From the NCBI GenBank assembly GCA_023458415.1, contig JAEWZO010000023.1:8157-72156 (forward strand): DNA of 64,000 bases. The letters run 5' to 3'. Under the pieces are notes generated by a model. That model did no database searches. It was given only the letters and a program-made list of their open reading frames with translations, and had not been told where the DNA came from. Shown here piece after piece: positions 17,441 through 25,824 of this stretch. Within the stretch, counting starts at the first letter, position 1; every line of letters starts with the position of its first letter. A program made the position numbers and the translations under genes. The DNA comes from Bacteroidota bacterium. Lineage in GTDB: Bacteria; Bacteroidota; Bacteroidia; Flavobacteriales; Weeksellaceae.

Positions 17441-18469
17441 ATGACGATTCTGGTCACGGGTGGTTTAGGATATATTGGTTCGCACACCGTTGTAGAACTT
17501 TTACAGAATGATTTTGATGTAGTAATTGTAGACGATTTATCGAATTCAGAGAAGTTTATTCTAAAAAATATTGAGGAAGTAAGTGGAAAAAAACCGGTAT
17601 TCTATCCGTTCGATTTGAAACGAAGAGATTTGCTGAAGCAACTTCTGGATGCACATAAGATTGATGGCTGTATTAATTTCGCTGCTTTTAAGGCGGTTGG
17701 AGAAAGCCAGGAAAAACCCATTGATTATTACGAAAACAACCTTTTTTCACTGATCAATATTCTTCAGGAATTTAAGGAAAGAAATATTTCAAATTTTATC
17801 TTCAGTTCTTCGTGTACGGTTTATGGACAGGCCGATCAAATGCCGATTGATGAAAATACTCCTCTGAAGACTCCCGAAAGTTCTTACGGAAAAACTAAGC
17901 AGATGGGCGAAGAAATTCTGATGGATTTTGCGAACGCTCATCACAAGAAAGTTTCATTGTTGCGCTATTTTAATCCTATCGGTGCGCATCCTTCAGCAAA
18001 ATTGGGTGAACTTCCGATTGGTATTCCGAATAATTTAATTCCGTATGTTACGCAAACAGCAGCCGGAATTCGTGAGAAACTTTCTGTTTGGGGCGACGAT
18101 TATCCAACACCGGACGGAACTGCTATTCGAGATTACATTTACGTGGTTGATCTCGCGAAAGCTCACGTTGCTGCATTAAAGAAACTTTTGGCTTCAACTG
18201 AGGAAACTGTTGTAGACATTTACAATCTCGGGACAGGAAAAGGATCGTCGGTATTGGAAGTTGTACAGGCTTTTGAGAAAGCAAACAATGTAAAAGTTCC
18301 TTATCAGATTTGCGAAAGAAGAGCAGGAGATATTACTGTTGCATATGCCAATGCCGATAAAGCTGAAAAAGAACTCGGTTGGAAAGCAGATACTACACTT
18401 GAAGAAGCTTTGCGTACAACCTGGGAATGGCAGAAATATCTGAAATCACATGAAACTCAGTTAAACTAA
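17441..18469 (+). CDS. galE: UDP-glucose 4-epimerase
   Basis: Interconverts UDP-glucose and UDP-galactose with bound NAD, supplying galactosyl units for surface glycans or entering the Leloir pathway. The 342-residue extended SDR protein has the NAD-binding GGLGYIGSH at the N-terminus, VDDLSNS, NFAAFKAVGES, the catalytic Ser region FSSSCTVYG and the Tyr/Lys pair in SYGKTK. RYFNPIGAHPSAKLGE, DYIYVVDLAKAH and GWKADTTLEEA complete the family signature. Length is normal. The start at 17441 gives the canonical MTILVTGG N-terminus. No clear -7 box lies immediately upstream; an upstream terminator separates it from the regulator gene. It ends at a strong shared terminator. Confidence 0.97.
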   Translation: MTILVTGGLGYIGSHTVVELLQNDFDVVIVDDLSNSEKFILKNIEEVSGKKPVFYPFDLKRRDLLKQLLDAHKIDGCINFAAFKAVGESQEKPIDYYENNLFSLINILQEFKERNISNFIFSSSCTVYGQADQMPIDENTPLKTPESSYGKTKQMGEEILMDFANAHHKKVSLLRYFNPIGAHPSAKLGELPIGIPNNLIPYVTQTAAGIREKLSVWGDDYPTPDGTAIRDYIYVVDLAKAHVAALKKLLASTEETVVDIYNLGTGKGSSVLEVVQAFEKANNVKVPYQICERRAGDITVAYANADKAEKELGWKADTTLEEALRTTWEWQKYLKSHETQLN

Positions 18470-18474
18470 AATAA

Positions 18475-18505
18475 AAAAATCAGGAAGAAATTCCTGATTT
18501 TTTTT
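18475..18505. terminator. Bidirectional terminator between galE and the barrel protein gene
   Basis: ATCAGGAA (18479-18486) / TTCCTGAT (18491-18498) closed by a GAAA tetraloop, flanked by A-run and T-run so that it can serve both convergent genes. Confidence 0.85.
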
Positions 18506-18522
18506 GTTAATGTGCTATACGA

Positions 18523-21081
18523 TTACATTGGTGGCATATCGTCATCACCTCCGAAATCAGTATTAGTATCACGTTTTCTTCTTGGCTGTTCCACTTTTTC
18601 ACCCTGTCTGAAACGGTAGGTTAAAGATAGCGTAAACTGTCTCGGTTGCCACTGGCTGAAGTTGTGCTGTGTATACGTAGGCGTCATAGCCGTTCTTTCC
18701 ATTGCACGTGTACTGAAAATATCCTGAATATTGAATGCAATAGTTCCATTTCCGTCCCAAATAGTTCTGGTCGCACCAAAGTTCACCACGTACATGTCAT
18801 GTCGATGCATACTTGCTGTTTTTTCTCCTCCGCGGTAGAATCCCTGAATTTGGAATGATGTGTTTTTGTTCGGTTTGAAACTGTTGGTTAGACGTATTCT
18901 TGTAGAAAATCCGTCACCCGTAAAGCTGAAACCTTCGTATTCACCGGTATTATTGTATCCGAAAAGATCAATATTACTCATGATTCTCCACCAGTTGAAC
19001 GGATCGTAAGTAAGATTCAAGTCTAAACCATACTGTTCTTCTGATCCTGCGTTTACCGGCATTGTGAAAATTACCGTTGCCCCTTCAGAATTCAGTCCGC
19101 TGTATTGGTACATGTTTACTTCATCCTGAGATTTTTTGTAATAAAGCGTCGGGTTAAACGTAATTTTTCTTTTTGATAAACTGTAGCCTAATTCGAAAGA
19201 GTTTTCGTAGGTTGGATCCAGATCCGGGTTTCCGTTGAAAAGGTTACGGTTGTTGTTGTAAGAACGGAACGGAATTAAATGCCACGATCTCGGTCTTTGA
19301 ATTCTTCTTGTATAATTTACAAGGAATTGACTGTTATCGCCAACATCGTAGGTTAAGAAAACACTCGGGAAAAGTCCTGCATATTTCTTATTCACCGTAA
19401 TTTCCTCAGCATCAGTAATTCTCTTGAAACTTACATCAATATCTGTATTTTCCGCTCTTAAACCGGTTTGGAATCCGAAGTTTCCGATTTTGCTTTTGAA
19501 CTGAGCATACGCTGCACTGATTTTTTCATCGTAGAATGTTGTACTGGTAAAATTGTTTAGCACTTCAAACGGAGAACCGTTTTCACTTTGGTCAACGAAA
19601 TATTCGTAATCGTTATTATTTAGGTCGAATCTTGCTCCGGCTTCGAATTTAGAATTTTCACCAATCGGCAATTCATAATCTGCTTTAGCAAGAAAAGTTT
19701 GATTTTTATTATCACTTAAAATATTGTTCGCCAACGAAGAAATTCCCAATGCAGAATTTGTTGTTTCGTTTGCGATACTGTTGTTTTCACCTTTACTGGT
19801 TTGGTAGCTGGTTGAAAAGGTAATCAGCTGTCCGTTGTCTCCAATTTTCTGGTCGAAACCTAAATCTGCCTGGAAAGAGTTACTCGTTCTGAAGCCGTCG
19901 TTAATCCTTGTGGTGTATTCATCTTCAATGGTGTACGGAACATTCGGATAAGCTGGAAGGTTTGTATCTTTTCTTACAATCTGCTCAAAGAAATCAGTCT
20001 GATCGATTGATTCATTATTAAAGTTTCTGAACATTACCGATCCATTGATGGAAGTTTTGTCTGTTACATCAACTAAAAATCCGGAAGTTACATTGAAAGA
20101 TTTGTTTTCACCTTTGTTAACTCCATTCTGTTCAGATAGCATAGAGGAGTTGTTGCCCAACTGAGAACCATCCAAAAGTGAACGGTATGTTGAATTGTTG
20201 ATTGATCTGTTTCTGCTGTAGCTTCCACCACCATTTACGTAGTAAGTCCACGCGCCACGTCTCCAGTTAAGATTAGTGTTGAGTCTGGATTGAGGAAGAT
20301 ATCCAATTGAACCTTCCACACTTCCGTTGAAACCGACTCTTTTATTTTGCTTTAGAATTATATTTAAAATACCTGCAGTTCCGCTGGCTTCAAATTTTGC
20401 AGAAGGATTTGTAATTACTTCAATTCGGTCAATCTGATCAGCCGGAATAGATTTCAACGCATCTGCACCATCATCAATCCCAAGAAGGGCAGAAGGTTTT
20501 CCGTTAATCAGGAATCTGATGTTAGAATTTCCTCTCATAGAAACGGTTCCGTCGGTATCAACAGCAACAGATGGTACGTTGGTTAAAACGTCCTGAAGGT
20601 TACCACCTTTACTGATCACATCCTGAGAGGGATCGTAAACTTTCTTGTCGATTTCAACACGGTAAGGTTTGTTAACCGTAGCTGTAATGGTAACGCCCTG
20701 AATTTCGGCGGTTGGAGTAAGTGTTGCAGAACTTTCCTGTTGTACGCTGAAATTACCAAGATTTCCTGATCCAGAAATTTCTCTGTTGGAGATTACTCTT
20801 TTCTGATAGTCTATCGCTTCAATCGTAATCGTATAATTTCCCGGTGCAAGCTGAAGGTTGTAATTTCCTTGCTCATCGGTTAATGTAGCGTCGCTGAAAA
20901 GTTTATTGGTTGGGTGGCTGAAACTTACTGATGCATACGGAACCGGATTGTTTTGTCCATCCACAATAGTTCCGCTGATGTTGTGTTTTTCCTGCGCAAA
21001 AGCCATTGCTGCAGCAGAAAGCACCAAGGTAAGTCCTATAGATTTTCTGAATAATTTTTGAGTGATTTCAGTTTTTATCAT
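18523..21081 (-). CDS. Outer-membrane beta-barrel protein, TonB-receptor-like, with carboxypeptidase-regulatory domain
   Basis: An 852-residue outer-membrane protein. A signal peptide (about 1-29, ending AMAFAQ) precedes a CarboxypepD_reg-like domain (ISGTIVDGQNNPVPYASVSF, DEQGNYNLQLAPGNY). A plug-like domain follows (about 130-245: GGNLQDVLTNVPSVAVDTDG, MRGNSNIRFLINGKPS, IDRIEVITNPSAKFEASG, GILNIIL). The remaining 600 residues are a barrel rich in aromatic alternating strands (for example QFLVNYTRRIQRPRSW and YDPFNWWRIMSNIDLFGYN). The C-terminal stretch ends LSLTYRF and then adds a charged tail (RRKRDTNTDFGGDDD). No SusD partner adjoins it, so it resembles the stand-alone 'outer membrane beta-barrel family' type. 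Substrate unknown. An inverted repeat lies at 21115-21135 upstream. Confidence 0.88.
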   Translation of the reverse strand: MIKTEITQKLFRKSIGLTLVLSAAAMAFAQEKHNISGTIVDGQNNPVPYASVSFSHPTNKLFSDATLTDEQGNYNLQLAPGNYTITIEAIDYQKRVISNREISGSGNLGNFSVQQESSATLTPTAEIQGVTITATVNKPYRVEIDKKVYDPSQDVISKGGNLQDVLTNVPSVAVDTDGTVSMRGNSNIRFLINGKPSALLGIDDGADALKSIPADQIDRIEVITNPSAKFEASGTAGILNIILKQNKRVGFNGSVEGSIGYLPQSRLNTNLNWRRGAWTYYVNGGGSYSRNRSINNSTYRSLLDGSQLGNNSSMLSEQNGVNKGENKSFNVTSGFLVDVTDKTSINGSVMFRNFNNESIDQTDFFEQIVRKDTNLPAYPNVPYTIEDEYTTRINDGFRTSNSFQADLGFDQKIGDNGQLITFSTSYQTSKGENNSIANETTNSALGISSLANNILSDNKNQTFLAKADYELPIGENSKFEAGARFDLNNNDYEYFVDQSENGSPFEVLNNFTSTTFYDEKISAAYAQFKSKIGNFGFQTGLRAENTDIDVSFKRITDAEEITVNKKYAGLFPSVFLTYDVGDNSQFLVNYTRRIQRPRSWHLIPFRSYNNNRNLFNGNPDLDPTYENSFELGYSLSKRKITFNPTLYYKKSQDEVNMYQYSGLNSEGATVIFTMPVNAGSEEQYGLDLNLTYDPFNWWRIMSNIDLFGYNNTGEYEGFSFTGDGFSTRIRLTNSFKPNKNTSFQIQGFYRGGEKTASMHRHDMYVVNFGATRTIWDGNGTIAFNIQDIFSTRAMERTAMTPTYTQHNFSQWQPRQFTLSLTYRFRQGEKVEQPRRKRDTNTDFGGDDDMPPM

Positions 21082-21114
21082 AAAGTTATTTTTCCGGTCA
21101 CAAATATCTACTTC

Positions 21115-21135
21115 CTGTAATGGACCTCATTACAG
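21115..21135. promoter_or_regulatory. Perfect inverted repeat upstream of the barrel protein gene (operator-like)
   Basis: CTGTAATG (21115-21122), GACCT spacer, CATTACAG (21128-21135): two 8-base arms without mismatch, 34-54 bases upstream of the ATG. It lies just 5' of the loosely -7-like TAGATATTTG (21110-21101 on the minus strand). No T-run follows, so an operator is more likely than a terminator. Confidence 0.45.
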
Positions 21136-21245
21136 AATTAATAAAATTGCTTTAAAAATTTTGATTATTTTTTAATGCAGTTACTCTATTAGACGCTACT
21201 TTTTGCGATTTGTTAAAGCAAATAGTGTTAAAAAATGTTAAACAT

Positions 21246-22328
21246 TTATTTAATATTTTTAGAGTTCAGCCAGTTCTGATAATCTTTTGCGTTTTTAGCA
21301 TGTTCCGTATCACTTGCTGTGAATCGGTGGAAACCAAAACGGTCAGGATCTGCAGCCATGAAAATGAAATTATGCTGCTCCGGATTCAAAACTGCATCCA
21401 CAGAATTTTTGTCTGTAACGCAAATTGGTCCCGGCGGAATTCCGGCATTTGCATAAGTATTATACGGCGACGGATGCGAAAGATGCTTGTACAAAACCCT
21501 GCGAATAGGCGTAGTAAAGTTGGTTTCTTTATTAATTGCGTAAATCACGGTTGGATCACTCTGCAATTTCATCCCTTTTTTATGGCGGTTTAGATAAAGT
21601 CCGGCGATGGTTTTCATCTCATCCGGCTTTCCGCCGCTTTCCTTGTAAACGATGGATGCCAAAGCGTAAATCTGATTTCTGCTTAATCCGCTTTGCTGTT
21701 CTTTCTGTTTTCTTTCGGCTGTCCAAAAATCTGTGTACTGATCTTCAAATTTTTTGATAAACTCTTCAGGAGTTACGGTCCAGAAAAAGTTGTAAGTATC
21801 AATAAAGAAGTATTTTTTGAGATCTTCGGCGTTGCTGTAACCTTTTCCCTGAGCAATTCTATCCAGGTCTTTAGCAAATCGCAAAGAATCAAGTTCAGTT
21901 TTTTTGCTAACGCGGCCAATCATTTGGTAAACATCTCCAAAATCACCAATTCTGAACGTGTTTTCCGTTTGGTTTCCGGCTTTAATCATGTTGACTAAAT
22001 CGGTGTTATTGGTTCCGCTTTTAATTCGGTATCGACCTGCATGAAAGAACTTGTCCATGTTTTTGTCTTTCGCAACATCCTGGAACGATTCTCTGTTTTT
22101 GATGTAAGGACCGATGGAATCCAGAATCGCATTAAAACTGGAACCATGCGGAATTAATACATAACCTTCTTTTTCTACGTTATTGCTGTAGTACTTTTTG
22201 TAGAAATTCATTCCGAAATAGCCGCCGATAAGAAGAACTAAAATGCCGATAACGGTAACAATTGCACATCCTTTTTTCATAAAATATTTTTGAATTTCCT
22301 GCCTTAACTTTACAGACAGTTTTTGCAT
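21246..22328 (-). CDS. mltG: Endolytic murein transglycosylase MltG (YceG-like)
   Basis: Cleaves nascent peptidoglycan strands and influences glycan chain length; anchored in the inner membrane. The 360-residue protein has a cytosolic N-terminal segment, one membrane helix (about 21-43: AIVTVIGILVLLIGGYFGMNF), a LysM-like region starting YVLIPHGSSFNAILD, and the catalytic domain. There the motif IYALASIVYKES carries the conserved Glu, followed by IAGLYLNRHKKGMKLQSDPT. The later SPYNTYANAGIPPGPIC is also characteristic. MKKG at residue 17 is an alternative start. The ATG directly abuts the dapF stop (TAAATG), so the two are translationally coupled on one message. Confidence 0.94.
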   Translation of the reverse strand: MQKLSVKLRQEIQKYFMKKGCAIVTVIGILVLLIGGYFGMNFYKKYYSNNVEKEGYVLIPHGSSFNAILDSIGPYIKNRESFQDVAKDKNMDKFFHAGRYRIKSGTNNTDLVNMIKAGNQTENTFRIGDFGDVYQMIGRVSKKTELDSLRFAKDLDRIAQGKGYSNAEDLKKYFFIDTYNFFWTVTPEEFIKKFEDQYTDFWTAERKQKEQQSGLSRNQIYALASIVYKESGGKPDEMKTIAGLYLNRHKKGMKLQSDPTVIYAINKETNFTTPIRRVLYKHLSHPSPYNTYANAGIPPGPICVTDKNSVDAVLNPEQHNFIFMAADPDRFGFHRFTASDTEHAKNAKDYQNWLNSKNIK

Positions 22329-23093
22329 TTAAATCTTAACTGTTCCTTTGAAAACCTGTTCAGCAGGACCTTCCAACCAAATATTACGGAAAGTATTGCC
22401 GTCTTTTTCCGCATAAACTTTTAAGTTTCCACCCAATACTTTGACGCTGATTTCCTTTCCGCCGTTTTGAAGAAACCAGGTTAGGGCAGAAGCGGTGACT
22501 CCTGTACCACAACTGTAGGTTTCGTCTTCCACACCTCTTTCGTAAGTTCTCACGAAAAGTTGCTTATCATCTGCTTCAACAAAATTAACGTTGATTCCTT
22601 CTCTGCTATAGTTTGAAGAATTTCTTATTTCGTATCCACGTTGATAAACCTCGAAATCTTCAAGATCTTCCACGTATTTTACATAATGAGGTGAACCTGT
22701 ATTGAGAACGAAATCGTTGCCGTCTTTTTCAATATTTTCGACATCAATCATTTTCAGTTTTACATTTCCGTTGTGTATTTCGGCTTCATGCAAACCATCG
22801 ATGGCATTGAATGTACACTGCTGCTCAAAAATTTTCAGAAAATGGGCGAATGCAACGATACATCTTCCTCCGTTTCCACACATGGTGCTTTCGTTTCCGT
22901 CGGAGTTGTAGTATACCATTTTGAAGTTGACTTCTTCATCATTTTCAAGAAGAATAAGTCCGTCACCACCAATTCCGAAACGGCGGTCACATAATTTTTC
23001 TATGATTTTCTGTGACTTTGGAAATGCGAGATCGCGGTTGTCAATCATCACAAAATCGTTGCCTGTTCCCTGATATTTAAAAAATTCTGTCAT
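22329..23093 (-). CDS. dapF: Diaminopimelate epimerase
   Basis: Converts LL- to meso-diaminopimelate for lysine and peptidoglycan; cytosolic and cofactor-free. The start at 23093 gives the family N-terminus MTEFFKYQGTGNDFVMIDN (254 residues). A further 13 codons are open upstream but overlap the promoter, so they are rejected. The two catalytic cysteines are in STMCGNGGRC and YSCGTGVTASAL. GGDGLILLE and NVNFVEADD are also typical. Pairing with mltG, whose start touches this stop, ties precursor supply to murein processing. A -7 box lies about 37 bases upstream of the chosen start. Confidence 0.97.
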   Translation of the reverse strand: MTEFFKYQGTGNDFVMIDNRDLAFPKSQKIIEKLCDRRFGIGGDGLILLENDEEVNFKMVYYNSDGNESTMCGNGGRCIVAFAHFLKIFEQQCTFNAIDGLHEAEIHNGNVKLKMIDVENIEKDGNDFVLNTGSPHYVKYVEDLEDFEVYQRGYEIRNSSNYSREGINVNFVEADDKQLFVRTYERGVEDETYSCGTGVTASALTWFLQNGGKEISVKVLGGNLKVYAEKDGNTFRNIWLEGPAEQVFKGTVKI

Positions 23094-23129
23094 AAAAAAA
23101 GGCAGAAAGTCCGCCGGCATATTGGTGTG

Positions 23130-23137
23130 CAAATTTA
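23130..23137 (-). promoter_or_regulatory. -7 box for dapF-mltG
   Basis: TAAATTTG on the minus strand (23137-23130). It overlaps the alternative upstream dapF start at 23132, which argues for the start at 23093. No TTG was found at -33. Confidence 0.45.
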
Positions 23138-23165
23138 CACAAAAAGTCTTAGTAATTTTTTCAGT

Positions 23166-23852
23166 TTAGTTTAACTGTTGTAATACTGTTTTCAGTTTTT
23201 TCATTCCTTCGGAACCACCACATTTGAAACAGTTTTCGTCATTGGTAAATCGTTGTTCCAGATTTGGATCAATTACGTAAACTTCGCAATGCTCCGGAAT
23301 GTAATGAATGAGTCCTGCAGCAGGATACACCTGCATCGAAGTGCCGATGACCAGGAAAATATCAGCCGTTTCGGCAATCTGCATTGCGCGGTCCATTTCG
23401 GGAACCATTTCGCCGAACCAAACGATATGCGGACGAAGCTGAATGCCTTCAAAATTGAGGTCACCAATATTCAGGTCGTTTTCCCAGGGAATTACCTTGG
23501 TATCGGAGTTTATGGGACGAGCTTTCAGAAGTTCCCCGTGAAGATGCAGCACATTTTCAGAGCCGGCTCTTTCGTGCAGGTCATCAACATTTTGAGTGAT
23601 GATGTGAACATCAAAATCGTCCTGTAATTCTGCCAGAATTTTATGAGCATCATTGGGCTGAACGTCCTTTAGCTGTCTTCTCCTTAAATTATAAAAATCC
23701 AAAACCAGTTGAGGATTGCGTGCAAAACCTTCGGGACTTGCCACATCTTCGACACGGTGGTTTTCCCACAAACCATTAGAATCGCGGAAAGTTTTTATTC
23801 CGCTTTCGGCAGAAATTCCGGCGCCGGATAAAACGACGAGTTTCTTCTTCAT
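23166..23852 (-). CDS. Sir2-family NAD-dependent protein deacylase
   Basis: A 228-residue sirtuin that removes acyl groups from lysines using NAD. It shows GAGISAESGIKTFRDSNGLW (NAD binding), TQNVDDLHERAG, the catalytic His in HLHGEL, IVWFGEMVP and FLVIGTSMQVYPAAGL. The stretch FYNLRR places Tyr and Arg as in CobB/SIRT5 enzymes, which favours succinyl- or malonyl-lysine substrates. The usual four-Cys zinc module between the catalytic His and the VWFGE block is absent; only a late CFKCGG remains. Length fits a compact bacterial class III sirtuin. It shares the minus strand with its neighbours. Substrate preference is inferred from the Tyr-x-x-Arg pair. Confidence 0.93.
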   Translation of the reverse strand: MKKKLVVLSGAGISAESGIKTFRDSNGLWENHRVEDVASPEGFARNPQLVLDFYNLRRRQLKDVQPNDAHKILAELQDDFDVHIITQNVDDLHERAGSENVLHLHGELLKARPINSDTKVIPWENDLNIGDLNFEGIQLRPHIVWFGEMVPEMDRAMQIAETADIFLVIGTSMQVYPAAGLIHYIPEHCEVYVIDPNLEQRFTNDENCFKCGGSEGMKKLKTVLQQLN

Positions 23853-23870
23853 AAATGTTTTTTCTGAAAT

Positions 23871-24470
23871 TTAATGATTTTTAATTAAACCTTCCGTCAA
23901 AGATTTCCACTGGAATTTGCTTCCGGCAATCATTCCGCCAACCGCTACGAGAAAATTCCTTACTTTTTCCGCGGCAGAAAAATCCTTAGTGTTTGGTTCT
24001 TCATTCCTTCCGTGAACTTCTGCAGTAATTTTGTTTCCTTCTCTTTTGATCAGGAAATTGGATGTGGCTTTGTTACAGAAAAAATGCGCAGTCTTACTAT
24101 CGGGTTTTGTGGGATCAGAAGTTGGACGAACTCGGATATAGATGCCTTCAGAATTTTCTGTTTTTTCTTGTTTTAATTCCTCAATTTTCACCCAGTCGAA
24201 ACCGTCGGCTGTCGGATTGTGCAGTCCGGGAATCTGAATTTTGAAATAATTTCCGAGTTGAGGTTGGTCGAGCAGAAGGTTTCCCTGTTCGTCGCGAAGG
24301 GTGAAAGAAGCCTTTTCTTCACCTGCGAAAAACTCCCAGGAATTCACGTCCAGAAATCTTTTCTTCACGGTTTCAAAATGGTTGATGGCTTCCGATTCGG
24401 CATTCAGAATGATTTCTGATACGGTGTCGCTTTTTGCGCCGGTATATTGATTTGGGATTTTTTCTTCCAT
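23871..24470 (-). CDS. Conserved hypothetical protein
   Basis: A 199-residue soluble protein I do not recognise. It has no signal peptide or membrane helix. The N-terminal half contains VNSWEFFAGEEKASFTLRD and a PQLGNYFKIQIPG block. The middle has an Arg/Lys/Thr-rich stretch (IYIRVRPTSDPTKPDSK) followed by HFFCNKATSNFLIKREG. The C-terminus has FLVAVGGMIAGSKFQWKSL. The pattern of conserved-looking Trp/Phe and Gly residues suggests a compact enzyme or binding fold. It lies 18 bases upstream of the sirtuin start on the same strand, so the two are probably co-transcribed. No function is assigned. Confidence 0.8.
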   Translation of the reverse strand: MEEKIPNQYTGAKSDTVSEIILNAESEAINHFETVKKRFLDVNSWEFFAGEEKASFTLRDEQGNLLLDQPQLGNYFKIQIPGLHNPTADGFDWVKIEELKQEKTENSEGIYIRVRPTSDPTKPDSKTAHFFCNKATSNFLIKREGNKITAEVHGRNEEPNTKDFSAAEKVRNFLVAVGGMIAGSKFQWKSLTEGLIKNH

Positions 24471-24480
24471 AACAAAATAT

Positions 24481-24505
24481 GCTGCCAGGAAATTTCCCTG
24501 ACAGC
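24481..24505 (-). terminator. Probable terminator after the DJ-1/PfpI gene
   Basis: Minus-strand stem GCTGTCAGG / CCTGGCAGC (nine pairs, one U-G) with a 7-base loop, followed by ATATTTTG. The T-run is imperfect. Confidence 0.5.
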
Positions 24506-24518
24506 GTTTATTCGAAAA

Positions 24519-25055
24519 TTATTTAGAAAATTCTTCAATCATTCTTTTATTGAATGCAGGTAAATCGTCCGGTTTTCGACTGGTGGTAAGGTTTCCGTCG
24601 GTTACGACTTCTTCGTCCACCCAATTGGCTCCCGCATTCTGTAAATCTTTGGAAACGGCCTTGTAAGAAGTCATTTTCTTACCTTCAACCACCTCGGCAT
24701 CAATCAAAGTTTGCGGTCCGTGGCAAATCGCGGCAACAGGCTTGTTTTCTGTGAAAAAACCTTTTACGAATTTCACGGCATTTTCGTCAGCACGCACTGC
24801 ATCGGGATTCAGAACGCCACCCGGAAGAACCAATCCGTCGTATTCGGAAGCTTTTGCTTCGGAAACTGTGCGGTCCACTTTTACGGAAGAACTCCATTCG
24901 TGGTTTTTCATTCCTTTGATTTCACCGGATTTCAGGGAAACGATTTCCACTGTTGCACCTTCGTTTTTTAATGCTTCTACCGGCTGATCGAGCTCGCTTT
25001 GTTCGTATCCGTCCGCAGCCAAGACTGCAATTTTTTTGTTTGATAATGTTGACAT
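24519..25055 (-). CDS. DJ-1/PfpI family protein (type 1 glutamine amidotransferase-like)
   Basis: A 178-residue single-domain protein of the DJ-1/PfpI superfamily. The N-terminus KIAVLAADGYEQSEL, the Glu-containing early loop, YDGLVLPGGVLNPD and the nucleophile elbow AAICHGPQTLIDA (reactive Cys followed by His) match the group of YhbO/PfpI-like proteins. Reported activities in the family include glyoxalase, deglycase-like and stress-protective functions, so a precise call is not justified. It sits next to a YciE-like ferritin-fold gene; this pairing suggests an envelope or oxidative stress theme, but that is inference. Flanking hairpins suggest its own short transcript. Confidence 0.92.
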   Translation of the reverse strand: MSTLSNKKIAVLAADGYEQSELDQPVEALKNEGATVEIVSLKSGEIKGMKNHEWSSSVKVDRTVSEAKASEYDGLVLPGGVLNPDAVRADENAVKFVKGFFTENKPVAAICHGPQTLIDAEVVEGKKMTSYKAVSKDLQNAGANWVDEEVVTDGNLTTSRKPDDLPAFNKRMIEEFSK

Positions 25056-25076
25056 AATATTTTATTTTTTGGTGTT

Positions 25077-25104
25077 AAAAAGGGCAACAAGAATATTGCC
25101 GCCC
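25077..25104 (-). terminator. Intrinsic terminator after the YciE-like gene
   Basis: Minus-strand GGGCGGCAA / TTGTTGCCC (nine pairs, two G-U), loop TATTC, then five T. Located 56 bases after the stop at 25160. Confidence 0.7.
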
Positions 25105-25159
25105 TCTGTGATTTTTTAAAGAATTAATAAAGTTTAAGATTCCTTAAGAGCTTTCTTTA

Positions 25160-25693
25160 TTACTTTGCTTTCAGATTGATCTCGCTTTTTGCAAGTTTTG
25201 TAAGTTCCTTATCGCAGGCTTTTTCTTGTTTCAAAGTTTCCAGCATCAGATTCAGAACTTCTTTTTGCTTTAAAAGTTTCGCATAAGTTGCGATGGTTCC
25301 GTAAGAGGCAATTTCGTAATGCTCCAGTTTCTGTACCGCTGCAATAATCGCTGCATCGCGAACCGCTCCAATTTCAGTTTCCTTCATAATGCCTTCAGCT
25401 TCTTTCAGGAGACCATCCATCGCGTCGCATTTTGCCGCTTCCGGTTTCAGTTTCAGAGCTTTGAAGGAATCTTCCAGTCGGGTTACGTGAACTTTTGTTT
25501 CTTTCAAATGATTATCCAGTGCTTTCTTCAATGATTTTGAAGTCGCATTTTTAGACATTTTCGGGAGGTTTTTCACCAATTCTTTTTCAGCCCAGTATAA
25601 ATCCCTCAGTCCGTCTATCATAAAGTCTTTCAGTTGATCTGCTGCATCTGCCTTTGCTTTTACTTTGGCGGCAGTAGTTGTTTTCTTAGCCAT
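25160..25693 (-). CDS. YciE/YciF-family (DUF892) ferritin-like protein
   Basis: A 177-residue, almost wholly helical protein. After a Lys/Ala-rich leader (about 20 residues) it shows the DUF892 pattern: FMIDGLRDLYWAEKELVKNL, LDNHLKETKVHVTRLE and LEHYEIASYGTI. Glu and His at helix-regular spacing could form a di-iron site, as in ferritin-like relatives. Members are often induced by stress; the enzymatic role is unsettled. A TATCTTTG -7 box lies 32 bases upstream of the ATG. The downstream hairpin suggests a monocistronic message. The Lys-rich leader is not a signal peptide, so the protein is likely cytosolic. Confidence 0.88.
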   Translation of the reverse strand: MAKKTTTAAKVKAKADAADQLKDFMIDGLRDLYWAEKELVKNLPKMSKNATSKSLKKALDNHLKETKVHVTRLEDSFKALKLKPEAAKCDAMDGLLKEAEGIMKETEIGAVRDAAIIAAVQKLEHYEIASYGTIATYAKLLKQKEVLNLMLETLKQEKACDKELTKLAKSEINLKAK

Positions 25694-25724
25694 AATATTG
25701 TTTGTGATTTTTAAATGATTACAT

Positions 25725-25732
25725 CAAAGATA
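25725..25732 (-). promoter_or_regulatory. -7 box for the YciE-like gene
   Basis: TATCTTTG on the minus strand (25732-25725), a full match to TAnnTTTG. The nearest upstream TTG is 25 bases away, longer than usual. Confidence 0.5.
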
Positions 25733-25824
25733 TCGTAATATAACACGATTATTATGACAAAATACTAATTATATAAAAAATGATTACAAAGTGTAATAAA
25801 ACATCTTAATTTTGTTAAAGTATC

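Noticed and set aside
23094..23132. Upstream extension of dapF by 13 codons (MHTNMPADFLPFF)
   Set aside because: The ATG at 23132 lies within the -7 promoter box and the added residues do not match the family N-terminus.
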